Origin: Amycolatopsis sacchari | GTDB lineage: Bacteria; Actinomycetota; Actinomycetes; Mycobacteriales; Pseudonocardiaceae | Reading direction: 5' to 3' | Length of the DNA: 64,000 nt | Assembly: GCF_900114035.1 (NCBI RefSeq) | Contig: NZ_FORP01000016.1 | Location: 89,717 to 153,716, forward strand | In this document: piece by piece, positions 42,386-50,172 of the stretch | Numbering within the stretch: position 1 is the first letter of the stretch | Layout: each line of letters begins with the position of its first letter | Notes under the pieces: model-generated | Seen by the model: the letters and a program-made list of their open reading frames with translations, nothing else | What the model was told of the DNA's origin: nothing | The model's database searches: none | Position numbers and translations under genes: made by a program

Positions 42386-43467
42386 AGGTGCTCGTCGAGG
42401 CCGACGGCGGTTCGCGGGGCAACCCCGGGCCCGCCGGCTACGGCGCGGTGGTCAAGGACGCCGAGACCGGCGCCGTGCTGGCCGAGCGGGCCGAGGGGCT
42501 GGGCGTCACGACGAACAACGTCGCCGAGTACACCGGGCTCGTCGCGGGGCTGACCGCGGCGGCGGAGCTCGGTGCGTCCATTGTGGACGTAAGGATGGAC
42601 TCGAAGCTCGTCGTCGAGCAGATGTCCGGGCGCTGGAAGATCAAGCACGCCGCGCTGCAGCCGCTCGCCGAGCAGGCCCGTGAGCTGGCGGCGCGGTTCG
42701 AGCGCGTCAGCTACGAATGGGTGCCGCGCGCGCAGAACTCCCACGCCGACCGGCTGGCGAACGAGGCGATGGACGCGCAGGCGGGCAAGCGCACCGAGGC
42801 GCCCGCCAACTCGCCCGCGCGCTGGACGGGGGCGCAGGGCAAGCCCACGCGCCTGCTCCTGTTGCGGCACGGGCAGACCGAGATGTCCGTCGACCGGCGC
42901 TACTCCGGCCGTGGTGACGTGCCGCTGACCGAGCTGGGCCGCCAGCAGGCCGCGGCTGCGGCGAAGCGTCTCGCGGCGCTGCCGGGGGTGGCCGAGGGCG
43001 GTCCCGTGCCGATCGTCGCGTCCCCGCTGACCCGCACGAAGCAGACCGCGCAGGCCGTCGCCGACGCGATCGGCGGCCGCGTCGAGACGCACCAGGGCCT
43101 CCTGGAGACCGACTTCGGCGACTGGGAGGGTCTCACCTTCAAAGAGGCCGCCGAGCGCGATCCCGAGCTGCATTCCCGCTGGCTGCGTGATTTCACGGTG
43201 CCCGCACCCGGCGGCGAGAGCTTCGAGCGCGTGCACCGGCGGGTGCTGGCGTTCCGGGACGAGCTGCTGGAGACGCACGCCGGGCGGACGGTGATCGTGG
43301 TGAGCCACGTGACGCCGATCAAGTCCCTGCTGCGCATGGGCCTCGACGCGGGGCCGTCCCTGCTGTTCCGGCTGCACCTGGACCTGGCGTCGCTGTCGAT
43401 CGTCGAGTTCTACCCGGACGGCAACGCGTCCGTGCGCTTGGTGAACGACACCTGTCACCTGAGCTGA
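42382..43467 (+). CDS. bifunctional RNase H / acid phosphatase (CobC-like) fusion
   Basis: A 361-residue two-domain enzyme. The RNase HI domain (residues about 1-130) has EADGGSRGNPGPAGYGAV, NNVAEYTGL and DSKLVVEQM with the D-E-D set. The histidine phosphatase domain (about 155-361) has LLLRHGQTEMS, SPLTRTKQTA, ETDFGDWEG and VVSHVTPIKS. It removes RNA from hybrids and dephosphorylates a cobalamin intermediate such as alpha-ribazole phosphate. The architecture equals Rv2228c. Its end overlaps the convergent permease gene by 13 bp. Confidence 0.95.
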   Translation: MKVLVEADGGSRGNPGPAGYGAVVKDAETGAVLAERAEGLGVTTNNVAEYTGLVAGLTAAAELGASIVDVRMDSKLVVEQMSGRWKIKHAALQPLAEQARELAARFERVSYEWVPRAQNSHADRLANEAMDAQAGKRTEAPANSPARWTGAQGKPTRLLLLRHGQTEMSVDRRYSGRGDVPLTELGRQQAAAAAKRLAALPGVAEGGPVPIVASPLTRTKQTAQAVADAIGGRVETHQGLLETDFGDWEGLTFKEAAERDPELHSRWLRDFTVPAPGGESFERVHRRVLAFRDELLETHAGRTVIVVSHVTPIKSLLRMGLDAGPSLLFRLHLDLASLSIVEFYPDGNASVRLVNDTCHLS

Positions 43468-44690
43468 AGAACGGCCCAAAGTGCGACGGTCGACGCGGCG
43501 AGCGTCGTGGGCACGGTGAGCGCGCCCAGGCGGAGGAAGTCCCGCCAGCGCGGGGTTTCCCCGGCCGACATCAACACCCGCCGCCACAGCAGCGTCGCGA
43601 GCGAACCGAGGTAGGTCGCGTTCGGGCCGAGGTTCACGCCCAGCAGCATCGCCAGCACGATGCCCGGCGCCGGATGCGGCCCCAGCACCGACAGCAGGAG
43701 CAGCGTCGCGGGCAGGTTGTTGACCAGGTTCGCCAGCACCGCCGCGAGGACCGCGGTGAGCAGCAGCTGCGGCAGCCCGGCCGAATCGGGCAGGAGCGCC
43801 CGCAGCGGCTCGCCCAGCAGGTGCCGCGAGACGGCCTCGACGACGACCGCGAGCCCCAGCACGAACAGGCACAGCAGCGGGTTCGCCTCGGCGATCAACG
43901 TCGGCACCCGCACGCGGCGTGCGGACAGCGCCCGCGCCGCGAGCACGACGGCGGAGATCCCCGCGACGACCCCCGGTTCGACGTGCACCAGTGGGGCCAG
44001 GCCGAACCCGGCCAGCGTCACGCCCAGCACGACCAGTGCGAACACCGGTGCCGGCGGCACTTCCCCCGCCGGCGCGGTGGCCCTGCCCGACAGGTCGAAG
44101 AACCGCAGGAACACCGCCAGCTCGACCGCGGTCGTCACCAGCCACGGCAGGGCCATCAGTGCGCTGAACCCGGCGAAACTCAGGCCCGAGGCCGAGAACG
44201 CGAGCAGGTTGGTCAGGTTCGAGACGGGCAGCAGCGTGGACGCCGAGTTGGACAGGTGGGCGCACGCGTAGACGTGCGGGCGCGGCGGCAGGTCGAGCCT
44301 CCGGGCCGTCGCGAGCACGACCGGGGTGAGCAGGACGACCGTCGCGTCGAGGCTCAGCACCGCCGTCGTCCCTGCGGCGGCCGCGAAGGTCAGGACCAGC
44401 AGGCGCCGCGGTTTCCCCCGGCACGCCACGGCCAGCCGCGCGCCGAGCCACGTGAACACGCCGTCGAGGTCGGCCAGGTGCGCGAGCAGGAGGATCGCCG
44501 CGAGGAAACCGAGCGTCGGCAGCAGGGTGCGGGCCTGCGCGGCGGCGTCGGCGGGGGAGACCCAGCCCAGCAGCAGCACCAGCCCGGCCGCCGGCAGGGC
44601 CACGGTCGCCTCGGGCAGGCCACGCGGGCGTGCCGTCGCGAACCCGAGAACGGCGACGAGCAGCACCAGACTCCCACCCGCTGCGACCAC
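43455..44690 (-). CDS. ArsB/NhaD-type anion or Na+ permease
   Basis: A 411-residue transporter with about 11 helices. ArsB/NhaD (IT superfamily) marks: LAAILLLAHLADLDGVFTWL, TTAVLSLDATVVLLTPVVLA, HLSNSASTLLPVSNLTNLLA, and ANLVNNLPATLLLLS with NLGPNATYLGSLATLLWRR near the end. It could export arsenite or exchange ions. No arsR or arsC is adjacent, so the substrate is open. GTG start at 44690. Confidence 0.85.
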   Translation of the reverse strand: MVAAGGSLVLLVAVLGFATARPRGLPEATVALPAAGLVLLLGWVSPADAAAQARTLLPTLGFLAAILLLAHLADLDGVFTWLGARLAVACRGKPRRLLVLTFAAAAGTTAVLSLDATVVLLTPVVLATARRLDLPPRPHVYACAHLSNSASTLLPVSNLTNLLAFSASGLSFAGFSALMALPWLVTTAVELAVFLRFFDLSGRATAPAGEVPPAPVFALVVLGVTLAGFGLAPLVHVEPGVVAGISAVVLAARALSARRVRVPTLIAEANPLLCLFVLGLAVVVEAVSRHLLGEPLRALLPDSAGLPQLLLTAVLAAVLANLVNNLPATLLLLSVLGPHPAPGIVLAMLLGVNLGPNATYLGSLATLLWRRVLMSAGETPRWRDFLRLGALTVPTTLAASTVALWAVLQLR

Positions 44691-44730
44691 GCGCTGACGC
44701 TAACCGATGGCCCGCGCGTTACCCTGATCG

Positions 44731-45126
44731 GCGCGGACGAGTTGGCCGGGCGGCCGCGAGGGGCGTGCTCGCCCTTCGAGGAAAGTCCGGACTCCGCAGG
44801 GCAGGGTGGTTGCTAACGGCAACCCGGGGCGACCCGCGGGACAGTGCCACAGAAAGCAGACCGCCCCGGCTCCCGAGCCGGGGTAAGGGTGAAACGGTGG
44901 TGTAAGAGACCACCAGCACCCCGGGTGACCGGGGTGGCTCGGTAAACCCCACCCGGAGCAAGGCCAAGAGGGCGCCTGGCGACAGGCGCCTGCGCAGGCG
45001 TTCGAGGGCTGCCCGCCCGAGCCTGCGGGTAGGCCGCTCGAGCCTGCCGGTGACGGCAGGCCTAGATGGATGGCCGCCGCCGCGCAAGCGGTACAGGATC
45101 CGGCTTACAGGCCAACTCGTCCGCCT
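44731..45126 (+). ncRNA. rnpB: RNase P RNA (bacterial type A)
   Basis: Conserved landmarks run in order: GAGGAAAGTCCGGACTCC, the ACAGAAAGCAGACCGCC core, GGTAAGGGTGAAACGGTGG, CTCGGTAAACCCC, and the 3' CGGCTTACAGGCC. Helix P1 is formed by GCGGACGAGTTGGCC (44733-44747) and GGCCAACTCGTCCGC (45110-45124), a perfect 15-bp match that fixes both ends to within a few bases. A TACCCT at 44720-44725 may be its -10. Confidence 0.96.
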
Positions 45127-45153
45127 CCGCCGATCGTGTGGGAAGGTACCGGC

Positions 45154-46023
45154 GTGGAGAGCGAAGAAGCCCGCACGCTGGCCCACCGGTGTCACCGAGC
45201 CCTCGATCCGCTGCATTCGGCGGTCTACTTCGCACCGGAGACCGACCAGCTGCTGTCGGAGCTCGGGCTGCGGCGTGGGCGGATGAGCTACTTCGCGAGC
45301 CGCGCCGCCGCGATGGGCGCCGTGGGCGCGGGCACGGTCGCGGCCACCTTCTACAACTTCAACCCCGTGCTCGTCGCGAAGCACATCCCCCGGGCCTGGG
45401 AGCTCGCGAGCCCGGAGCGCGTCCTCGAAACCCGGCTCGCGGCGGCAGACGCGGTGTTGCGCCGTCTCCTCGGCGAAGCGGTGTCCAGCGATGAAGTCGC
45501 CGAAGCGGCTTCGCTGGCCAGAACCGCCAGCGAGGCTTGCACGCCCGAAGGTCGCCCGCTCTACGCCGCGCACGCCGACCTCGACTGGCCGTCCGAGCCG
45601 CACCTCGCGCTGTGGCACGCGATCACCCTGTTGCGGGAGCACCGCGGTGACGGGCACATCGCCGCGCTCGTCGCGCACGGCGTGCGGGGGTTGACGGCGT
45701 TGATCACGCACACCGCCACGGGCAAGGGTTTCGTCCCGGCCGCGGCGAAGGCCACGCGTGGCTGGTCCGACGAGGAGTGGGACGCCGAGTGCGCGCGTCT
45801 CCAGGCCGAAGGGCTCCTCGACGCCGAAGGCGGCCTGACCGAGCAGGGTGAGCAGTTGCGGCAGAGCGTGGAGGACCAGACCAACGCCGCGGCGGTCGCG
45901 CCGTGGCGGCACCTCGGAGCCGAACGGGCAGCGCGGCTGCACGAACTGGGCCGCGCGCTGAGCCGGGCGGCGGTCGCCGCGGGGGCGTTCCCGGCGGGGA
46001 TGTTCGCGGCGCCACGGGCCTGA
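45154..46023 (+). CDS. SCO6745-family protein
   Basis: A 289-residue mostly helical protein. ARTLAHRCHRALDPLHSAVY and YFASRAAAMGAVGAGTVAAT, then FYNFNPVLVAKHIPRAWELA are the family hallmarks, and a winged-helix-like C-terminal part (GWSDEEWDAECARLQAEGLL) follows. Function unknown; some relatives are described as putative regulators. GTG at 45154 has GGAAGG upstream. It lies directly after rnpB and does not overlap it. Confidence 0.8.
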   Translation: MESEEARTLAHRCHRALDPLHSAVYFAPETDQLLSELGLRRGRMSYFASRAAAMGAVGAGTVAATFYNFNPVLVAKHIPRAWELASPERVLETRLAAADAVLRRLLGEAVSSDEVAEAASLARTASEACTPEGRPLYAAHADLDWPSEPHLALWHAITLLREHRGDGHIAALVAHGVRGLTALITHTATGKGFVPAAAKATRGWSDEEWDAECARLQAEGLLDAEGGLTEQGEQLRQSVEDQTNAAAVAPWRHLGAERAARLHELGRALSRAAVAAGAFPAGMFAAPRA

Positions 46024-46515
46024 GGACGAGTCGGACCGGTCTGCTGGCGCGTTTTCCCCGAACCGCGTTCCCGCCGTTGACCTGCACGGACTGTGATCGC
46101 CCCGGGGAGATGACCATGCGTGCGGGCAACCGGCCCATGATCGACTACTCCGCGTGGCCCGTCACAGGCGGGTAGCGACGCCGCCACCATTCAGGGCATG
46201 CCACACTATCCGCGCCGGTGTCGAACGGCGTGTCGGGCGAACCCAGAGTGAGCAGAACGCTCGCCGGTCACGTCAGTTGCAACATACGGGTGGACGGGGT
46301 TAATCCTGAGCGGCCTGGCAACGATGATGGAGGGCGACGAGTTCAGGGAGAGTGGCCGTACTGTGCCTGGTGAGGATCGACTGCCTACGACGGAGAGCAC
46401 TTTGACCGTTACCGGTAGTCACGCCATCATGATGTAGACCAGACCGGACAAGCTCCAGCCCGTGGGCCCGCCCGGTGACCCACCTGACCACACTCCTCGC
46501 ACCCGGGAGTACGCG
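46024..46515. other. 492-bp non-coding region upstream of the secretion-like cluster
   Basis: No convincing gene is seen beyond a 21-codon reading frame (46110-46175). The region is less GC-rich than its surroundings from about 46290 to 46440. TTGACC at 46402-46407 with CATGAT about 20 nt further on is a loose promoter match for the downstream cluster. I see no clear riboswitch or strong terminator. Confidence 0.4.
46110..46175 (+). CDS. possible 21-residue small protein
   Basis: ATG at 46110 with GGGGAG directly before it, ending TAG at 46173. The peptide starts MTMRAGNRPMIDY and ends PVTGG. It is polar with no helix or signal. Only the ribosome-binding site and its place in an otherwise empty leader support it, so this is speculative. 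Confidence 0.2.
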   Translation: MTMRAGNRPMIDYSAWPVTGG

Positions 46516-46782
46516 ATGACCATGATGACGCTTGTGAGCCACCTGGCGCAGGGCGAGATCAAGACCCGAGGCGTCCAGCAGTGGATGCTCGACAACATCA
46601 TCCCGCTGGTACTGCTGGCCGTCGCGTTGCTGTTGCTCTGGCTCGGCGGCGGCAAGGGCGACAACGCCGGTGTCATGCGCCGGCTGGCGGGCGTCGTGAT
46701 CGCGCTCGCGATCGTCGGCCTCGCCGTGAGCGGGCTCGGCGTGAACGTCGGCGAGTGGATCGCCGGCCTGTTCACAGGCTGA
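46516..46782 (+). CDS. small two-helix membrane protein, pilin-like (VirB2/TrbC-sized), first gene of secretion-like cluster
   Basis: 88 residues with two helices, about 28-45 (IIPLVLLAVALLLLWLGGG) and 58-76 (LAGVVIALAIVGLAVSGLG), joined by a short basic loop. Size and topology resemble VirB2/TrbC-type or TcpB-type components. It is followed at short spacing by a PrgI-like protein, a VirB4-like ATPase and a VirB6-like protein. No signal peptide can be pointed to. ATG at 46516 has GGGAG upstream. Confidence 0.6.
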   Translation: MTMMTLVSHLAQGEIKTRGVQQWMLDNIIPLVLLAVALLLLWLGGGKGDNAGVMRRLAGVVIALAIVGLAVSGLGVNVGEWIAGLFTG

Positions 46783-46792
46783 GCGGGCTCTC

Positions 46793-47224
46793 GTGCGGAT
46801 TCGAACCGACGACGAGGTCTACCGGGTCGACGCGGTCTGGCTCGGTCCTCCGAAGGCCACTTTTCCCTGGCGGGCGCGGTACGTCGCCTGGGGTGTCGGC
46901 ATCGCCGTGTTCCTGGTGGTGCTGACCGTCGAACGGCAGCTCGGCGTCGGGTTCGGGTTCTTCTCCACGGCGTGGGCGTTCGTGGCAACGATCTTGATCA
47001 CCAGACTGATCACGAGAAAGATCAGTCACGAGCGCCCGCTCGGTGCGGTGTTCACGATGTGGCTGCGGGAGCTGCACACGCCGAGGGAGAGGACGAGAGG
47101 GGAGGGCGGCGCCGTGACCGCCGCCAAGCTCCGGGTCCGCCCGCAGCGTCCGTTGCCCAGGAACAAACGCCCTGACAGGCCCCGAGCACGCCGTGACCGC
47201 GGCGCTGCTCCGGCGAGGAGGTAG
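46793..47224 (+). CDS. PrgI/TcpE-like membrane protein of the secretion-like cluster
   Basis: 143 residues. A short polar head (RIRTDDEVYRVD) precedes two close helices (about 32-50 VAWGVGIAVFLVVLTV and 56-78 FFSTAWAFVATILIT). A long basic tail (RPQRPLPRNKRPDRPRARRD) follows. Two adjacent helices just upstream of a VirB4-type ATPase are the mark of PrgI/VirB3-like proteins of Gram-positive type IV systems. It stops 3 bp before the ATPase start. Confidence 0.65.
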   Translation: MRIRTDDEVYRVDAVWLGPPKATFPWRARYVAWGVGIAVFLVVLTVERQLGVGFGFFSTAWAFVATILITRLITRKISHERPLGAVFTMWLRELHTPRERTRGEGGAVTAAKLRVRPQRPLPRNKRPDRPRARRDRGAAPARR

Positions 47225-47227
47225 CTG

Positions 47228-50131
47228 TTGTTCGGTCGCCGGAAGGACCAGGAGCGCGACGCGGGTGGCGCGGGCCAGTGGCAGCCGCGGCCCGTCCGTG
47301 GCGCTTCGGCCGGTGCGAAGAAGAACCAGGGCAACCGGCGGTTGCCCGGTGAACAGGCCATTCCCAGCTACACCCCGTCCATCGCGGCCCGCAGCATCGA
47401 CGGCCACCTGCTCCGCACGGGGCACGAGGTCTACGCGTGGTACCGGCTGGCGCCGCAGCGCTGGTCGTTCCGGTCCGACTCCCAGCGCCGCGACCTGATC
47501 GCGGCCATCGCGGGGCAGTACGCCGAGCTGCAGGGCCGCTGGCTGCACCTGCGCGTGACCACCCGCCCGTACCCGATCCGGATGTGGGCCGAGGCACACG
47601 TGCACAACGCCGTGGGCCGTCCCCAGGACGTCGCGGGCGCGCTGTCCTTCGACGACTACCTGATCGGCGAGCAGCAGCAGCTGATGGGCCGTTCGATGGC
47701 CGAGAAAGAGGTCTACCTGGGCATCCAGGTGCAGACCCGCCGGATGGTGGACCGCGCGGTGGAGAGCGCCGCGCCGCTGCTGCGCAGGATCCTGCCGGAG
47801 GCGGTGGACGCGGAGCTGACCGCGCTGGACTCCGAGGTCGAGCACCTCGACCAGGTCGTCGGCGCCTCCGGGCTGGAAGGGCGTCCGGTGCACGCCGAGG
47901 AGATGTCCTGGCTGATGCACCGGTCGTGCTCGCTGGGCCTGCCCGCGCCGCGGAACCTGCCGGCGGTGCCGGGCACGGAGTGGGAGCCGGAGGACCTGGC
48001 GAGCTTCACCGACGCCGCGGACTTCCACGCCGAGCCGTACGCGCCGACGCTGACGGTGCGCGGGCGCACCGGCTCGAACGCCGGCCTCACGCGGCACGTC
48101 GCGGTGCTGACGGTGGGGCAGATGCACGGCCTGCAGATCCCCGAGGTCGACGACCCGTGGGTGCAGCACGCCGACCGGCTGCCCGCTTCGGTGGAGTGGT
48201 CGGCGCGGATCTACGTGCGGCGGCCCGAGGAGGTCGCCGGTGAGCTGCAGCGCCAGATGAACAAGGTGCGCTCGCAGGTCAAGCACTACACCGACGAGCA
48301 CGAGCTGGAGCCGCCGCAGTCGCTGGCGCGCCAGGCGTCGCGGGTGCTGGAGATCGACGACGAGATGACGTCGGGGTTCACGGCGCTGGCGACGCGGGTG
48401 CGGTCGTGGTGGCGGCTGGCGGTGTCGGGGCAGACCGAGCGCGAGGCCCTGCGCCTGGCGCAGCAGCTGCTGGACCTGTACAAGCCGAAGGTCGCGATCG
48501 AGCACCCGGAGGCGCAGTACGCGATGGCGCGGGAGTTCATCCCGGGCGAGCCGCTGGCGTCGTCGGCCTACATGCGCCGGGGTTCGGTGGTGTGGGCGGC
48601 CGCGGCGGTGCCGACGGCCACTGCGGAGGTCGGTGACCGGCGCGGCATCCTGCTGGGCGAGACGGTCACCGCGACGCGGCGTCCGGTGGCGTGGGACCCG
48701 TGGATGGCGCAGGAGATCCGCGACGGCTCCGGGCTGACGGCGATGGTCGCGGGCCTCGGTGGCGGTAAGTCGTTCCTCGGCGGCGGCATCGTCTACAAGA
48801 CGTTGCGGGCGGGGGCGCACTGGACGCTGCTGGACCCGTCGGGTCCGCTGTCGAGGTTGTGCGACCTGCCGGAGATCCGGCCCTACGCGCGGCCCATCAA
48901 CCTGCTCAACGCGCAGCCCGGCATCCTCAACCCGTACCGGGTGGTGGCGGAGCCGCTGCTGGAGCACTTCCTGGACGAGGACGACCCCGAGCGGGCGTGG
49001 CGGCGAGAACGGGCGCTGGCCGGCGCGACCCGACGGCGGTTGGTCCTCGACGTGCTGACCGGGATCCTGCCGTACGAGGTGGCGCGGATGCCGCAGAGCC
49101 GCATCGTGCTGCTGCGCGCGGTGCGTGCCGTGGGCGGGCGGTACGACGCGGACCCGGGGCAGGTGATCGACGCGCTGCGGCGGGATTCCAGCGAGCACCA
49201 CGAGCACGCGGTCGTGGTCGCGGACTTCCTCGACGAGATGCGGGAGCGCATGTCGCTGCTCATCCCGGAGGACGACGCCGACCCGTACTCGGAGACGCGG
49301 GACGACCGGCTCACGGTGCTGACGATGGCGGGCCTGACCCTGCCGAAGGACGGCGTGGGCCGCGAGCACTGGACCGACGCCGAGGCGCTCGGCGTCGAGA
49401 TGCTGAACCTCGCGGCGTGGCTGACGCAGCGGTCGGTGTACGAGAAGCCGAAGGACCTGCGCAAGGGCGTGTGGATCGACGAGGCGTTCTTCCTGTCGGA
49501 GGTGCCGACGGGGCGGGTGCTGATGAACCGGTTCGCGCGTGACTCGCGGAAGTGGAACGTCCGCGTGCTGCTGTCGTCGCAGATCCCGGCGGACTTCCTG
49601 AAGATCCAGGGGTTCGTGGCGCTGCTGGACTCGGTGTTCGTCGGCAGGCTCGACGACGACGAGGCGCAGGCCGACGCGTTGCGGCTGCTGAAGGTGCCGG
49701 TGGGCGTCGGGTACGAGCAGGTCGTCGCGGCGCTGGGCAGGCGGCCCGGCGCGCACCGCGACGCGGAGCGTGACCGCGAGCCGCGCCAGTTCATCTTCGG
49801 TGACGGTGCCGGTGGCGTGGAGCGGATCCGCGTGGACTTCTCGGGGCCGCACCTGGAACACCTGCGCGCGGCGATGGACACCACGCCGGGTTCGAAGGAC
49901 GCGCTGCCCGCCGACAACCGCGCGTCGCGCGAGGCCGAGGAGGCGGAGGCGCCGCACGTGCCGGCACCCCCGCCCGACGACGAGCTGGAGCAGGACCTGG
50001 AGCTGGCCGCGGAGCGCGAGGTCGGGCTGACGGAGGAGCAGATCCTCGCCGAGGACGTCCCGGGCGGCGCGGAACACGCGACGGCGGGCAAACGCGGCGG
50101 CGGCGGCGGTCACGGCCGGGACGCGGCATGA
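47228..50131 (+). CDS. VirB4/TraC-like secretion ATPase
   Basis: 967 residues. The N-terminal half (to about residue 480) is an adaptor domain. The motor has a P-loop AGLGGGKSF (Lys514; the leading Gly of GxxxxGKS is Ala) and a Walker B GVWIDEAFF (Asp751-Glu752), followed by VLLSSQIPADFL, a sensor motif typical of VirB4-like enzymes. The C-terminus is acidic and proline-rich with a GGGGGH tail. It should power assembly or transport by a membrane complex built from the neighbouring proteins. Start TTG at 47228 with AGGAGG upstream. Confidence 0.85.
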   Translation: MFGRRKDQERDAGGAGQWQPRPVRGASAGAKKNQGNRRLPGEQAIPSYTPSIAARSIDGHLLRTGHEVYAWYRLAPQRWSFRSDSQRRDLIAAIAGQYAELQGRWLHLRVTTRPYPIRMWAEAHVHNAVGRPQDVAGALSFDDYLIGEQQQLMGRSMAEKEVYLGIQVQTRRMVDRAVESAAPLLRRILPEAVDAELTALDSEVEHLDQVVGASGLEGRPVHAEEMSWLMHRSCSLGLPAPRNLPAVPGTEWEPEDLASFTDAADFHAEPYAPTLTVRGRTGSNAGLTRHVAVLTVGQMHGLQIPEVDDPWVQHADRLPASVEWSARIYVRRPEEVAGELQRQMNKVRSQVKHYTDEHELEPPQSLARQASRVLEIDDEMTSGFTALATRVRSWWRLAVSGQTEREALRLAQQLLDLYKPKVAIEHPEAQYAMAREFIPGEPLASSAYMRRGSVVWAAAAVPTATAEVGDRRGILLGETVTATRRPVAWDPWMAQEIRDGSGLTAMVAGLGGGKSFLGGGIVYKTLRAGAHWTLLDPSGPLSRLCDLPEIRPYARPINLLNAQPGILNPYRVVAEPLLEHFLDEDDPERAWRRERALAGATRRRLVLDVLTGILPYEVARMPQSRIVLLRAVRAVGGRYDADPGQVIDALRRDSSEHHEHAVVVADFLDEMRERMSLLIPEDDADPYSETRDDRLTVLTMAGLTLPKDGVGREHWTDAEALGVEMLNLAAWLTQRSVYEKPKDLRKGVWIDEAFFLSEVPTGRVLMNRFARDSRKWNVRVLLSSQIPADFLKIQGFVALLDSVFVGRLDDDEAQADALRLLKVPVGVGYEQVVAALGRRPGAHRDAERDREPRQFIFGDGAGGVERIRVDFSGPHLEHLRAAMDTTPGSKDALPADNRASREAEEAEAPHVPAPPPDDELEQDLELAAEREVGLTEEQILAEDVPGGAEHATAGKRGGGGGHGRDAA

Positions 50132-50172
50132 GCGACGCTTGCGCTTCCACGCCGCGTGAGGGGGCCGCATGA
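50128..50172 (+). CDS. 14-residue coupling mini-ORF between the ATPase and the VirB6-like gene
   Basis: ATG at 50128 overlaps the ATPase stop (ATGA), and its own TGA overlaps the next gene's ATG (ATGA at 50169-50172). It encodes MSDACASTPREGAA. The double overlap looks like a relay that carries ribosomes from one gene to the next. It could also be chance. Confidence 0.35.
   Translation: MSDACASTPREGAA

Noticed and set aside
46290..46440. c-di-AMP (ydaO-type) or other known riboswitch before the secretion-like cluster
   Set aside because: The conserved core elements I know are not present in the expected order.
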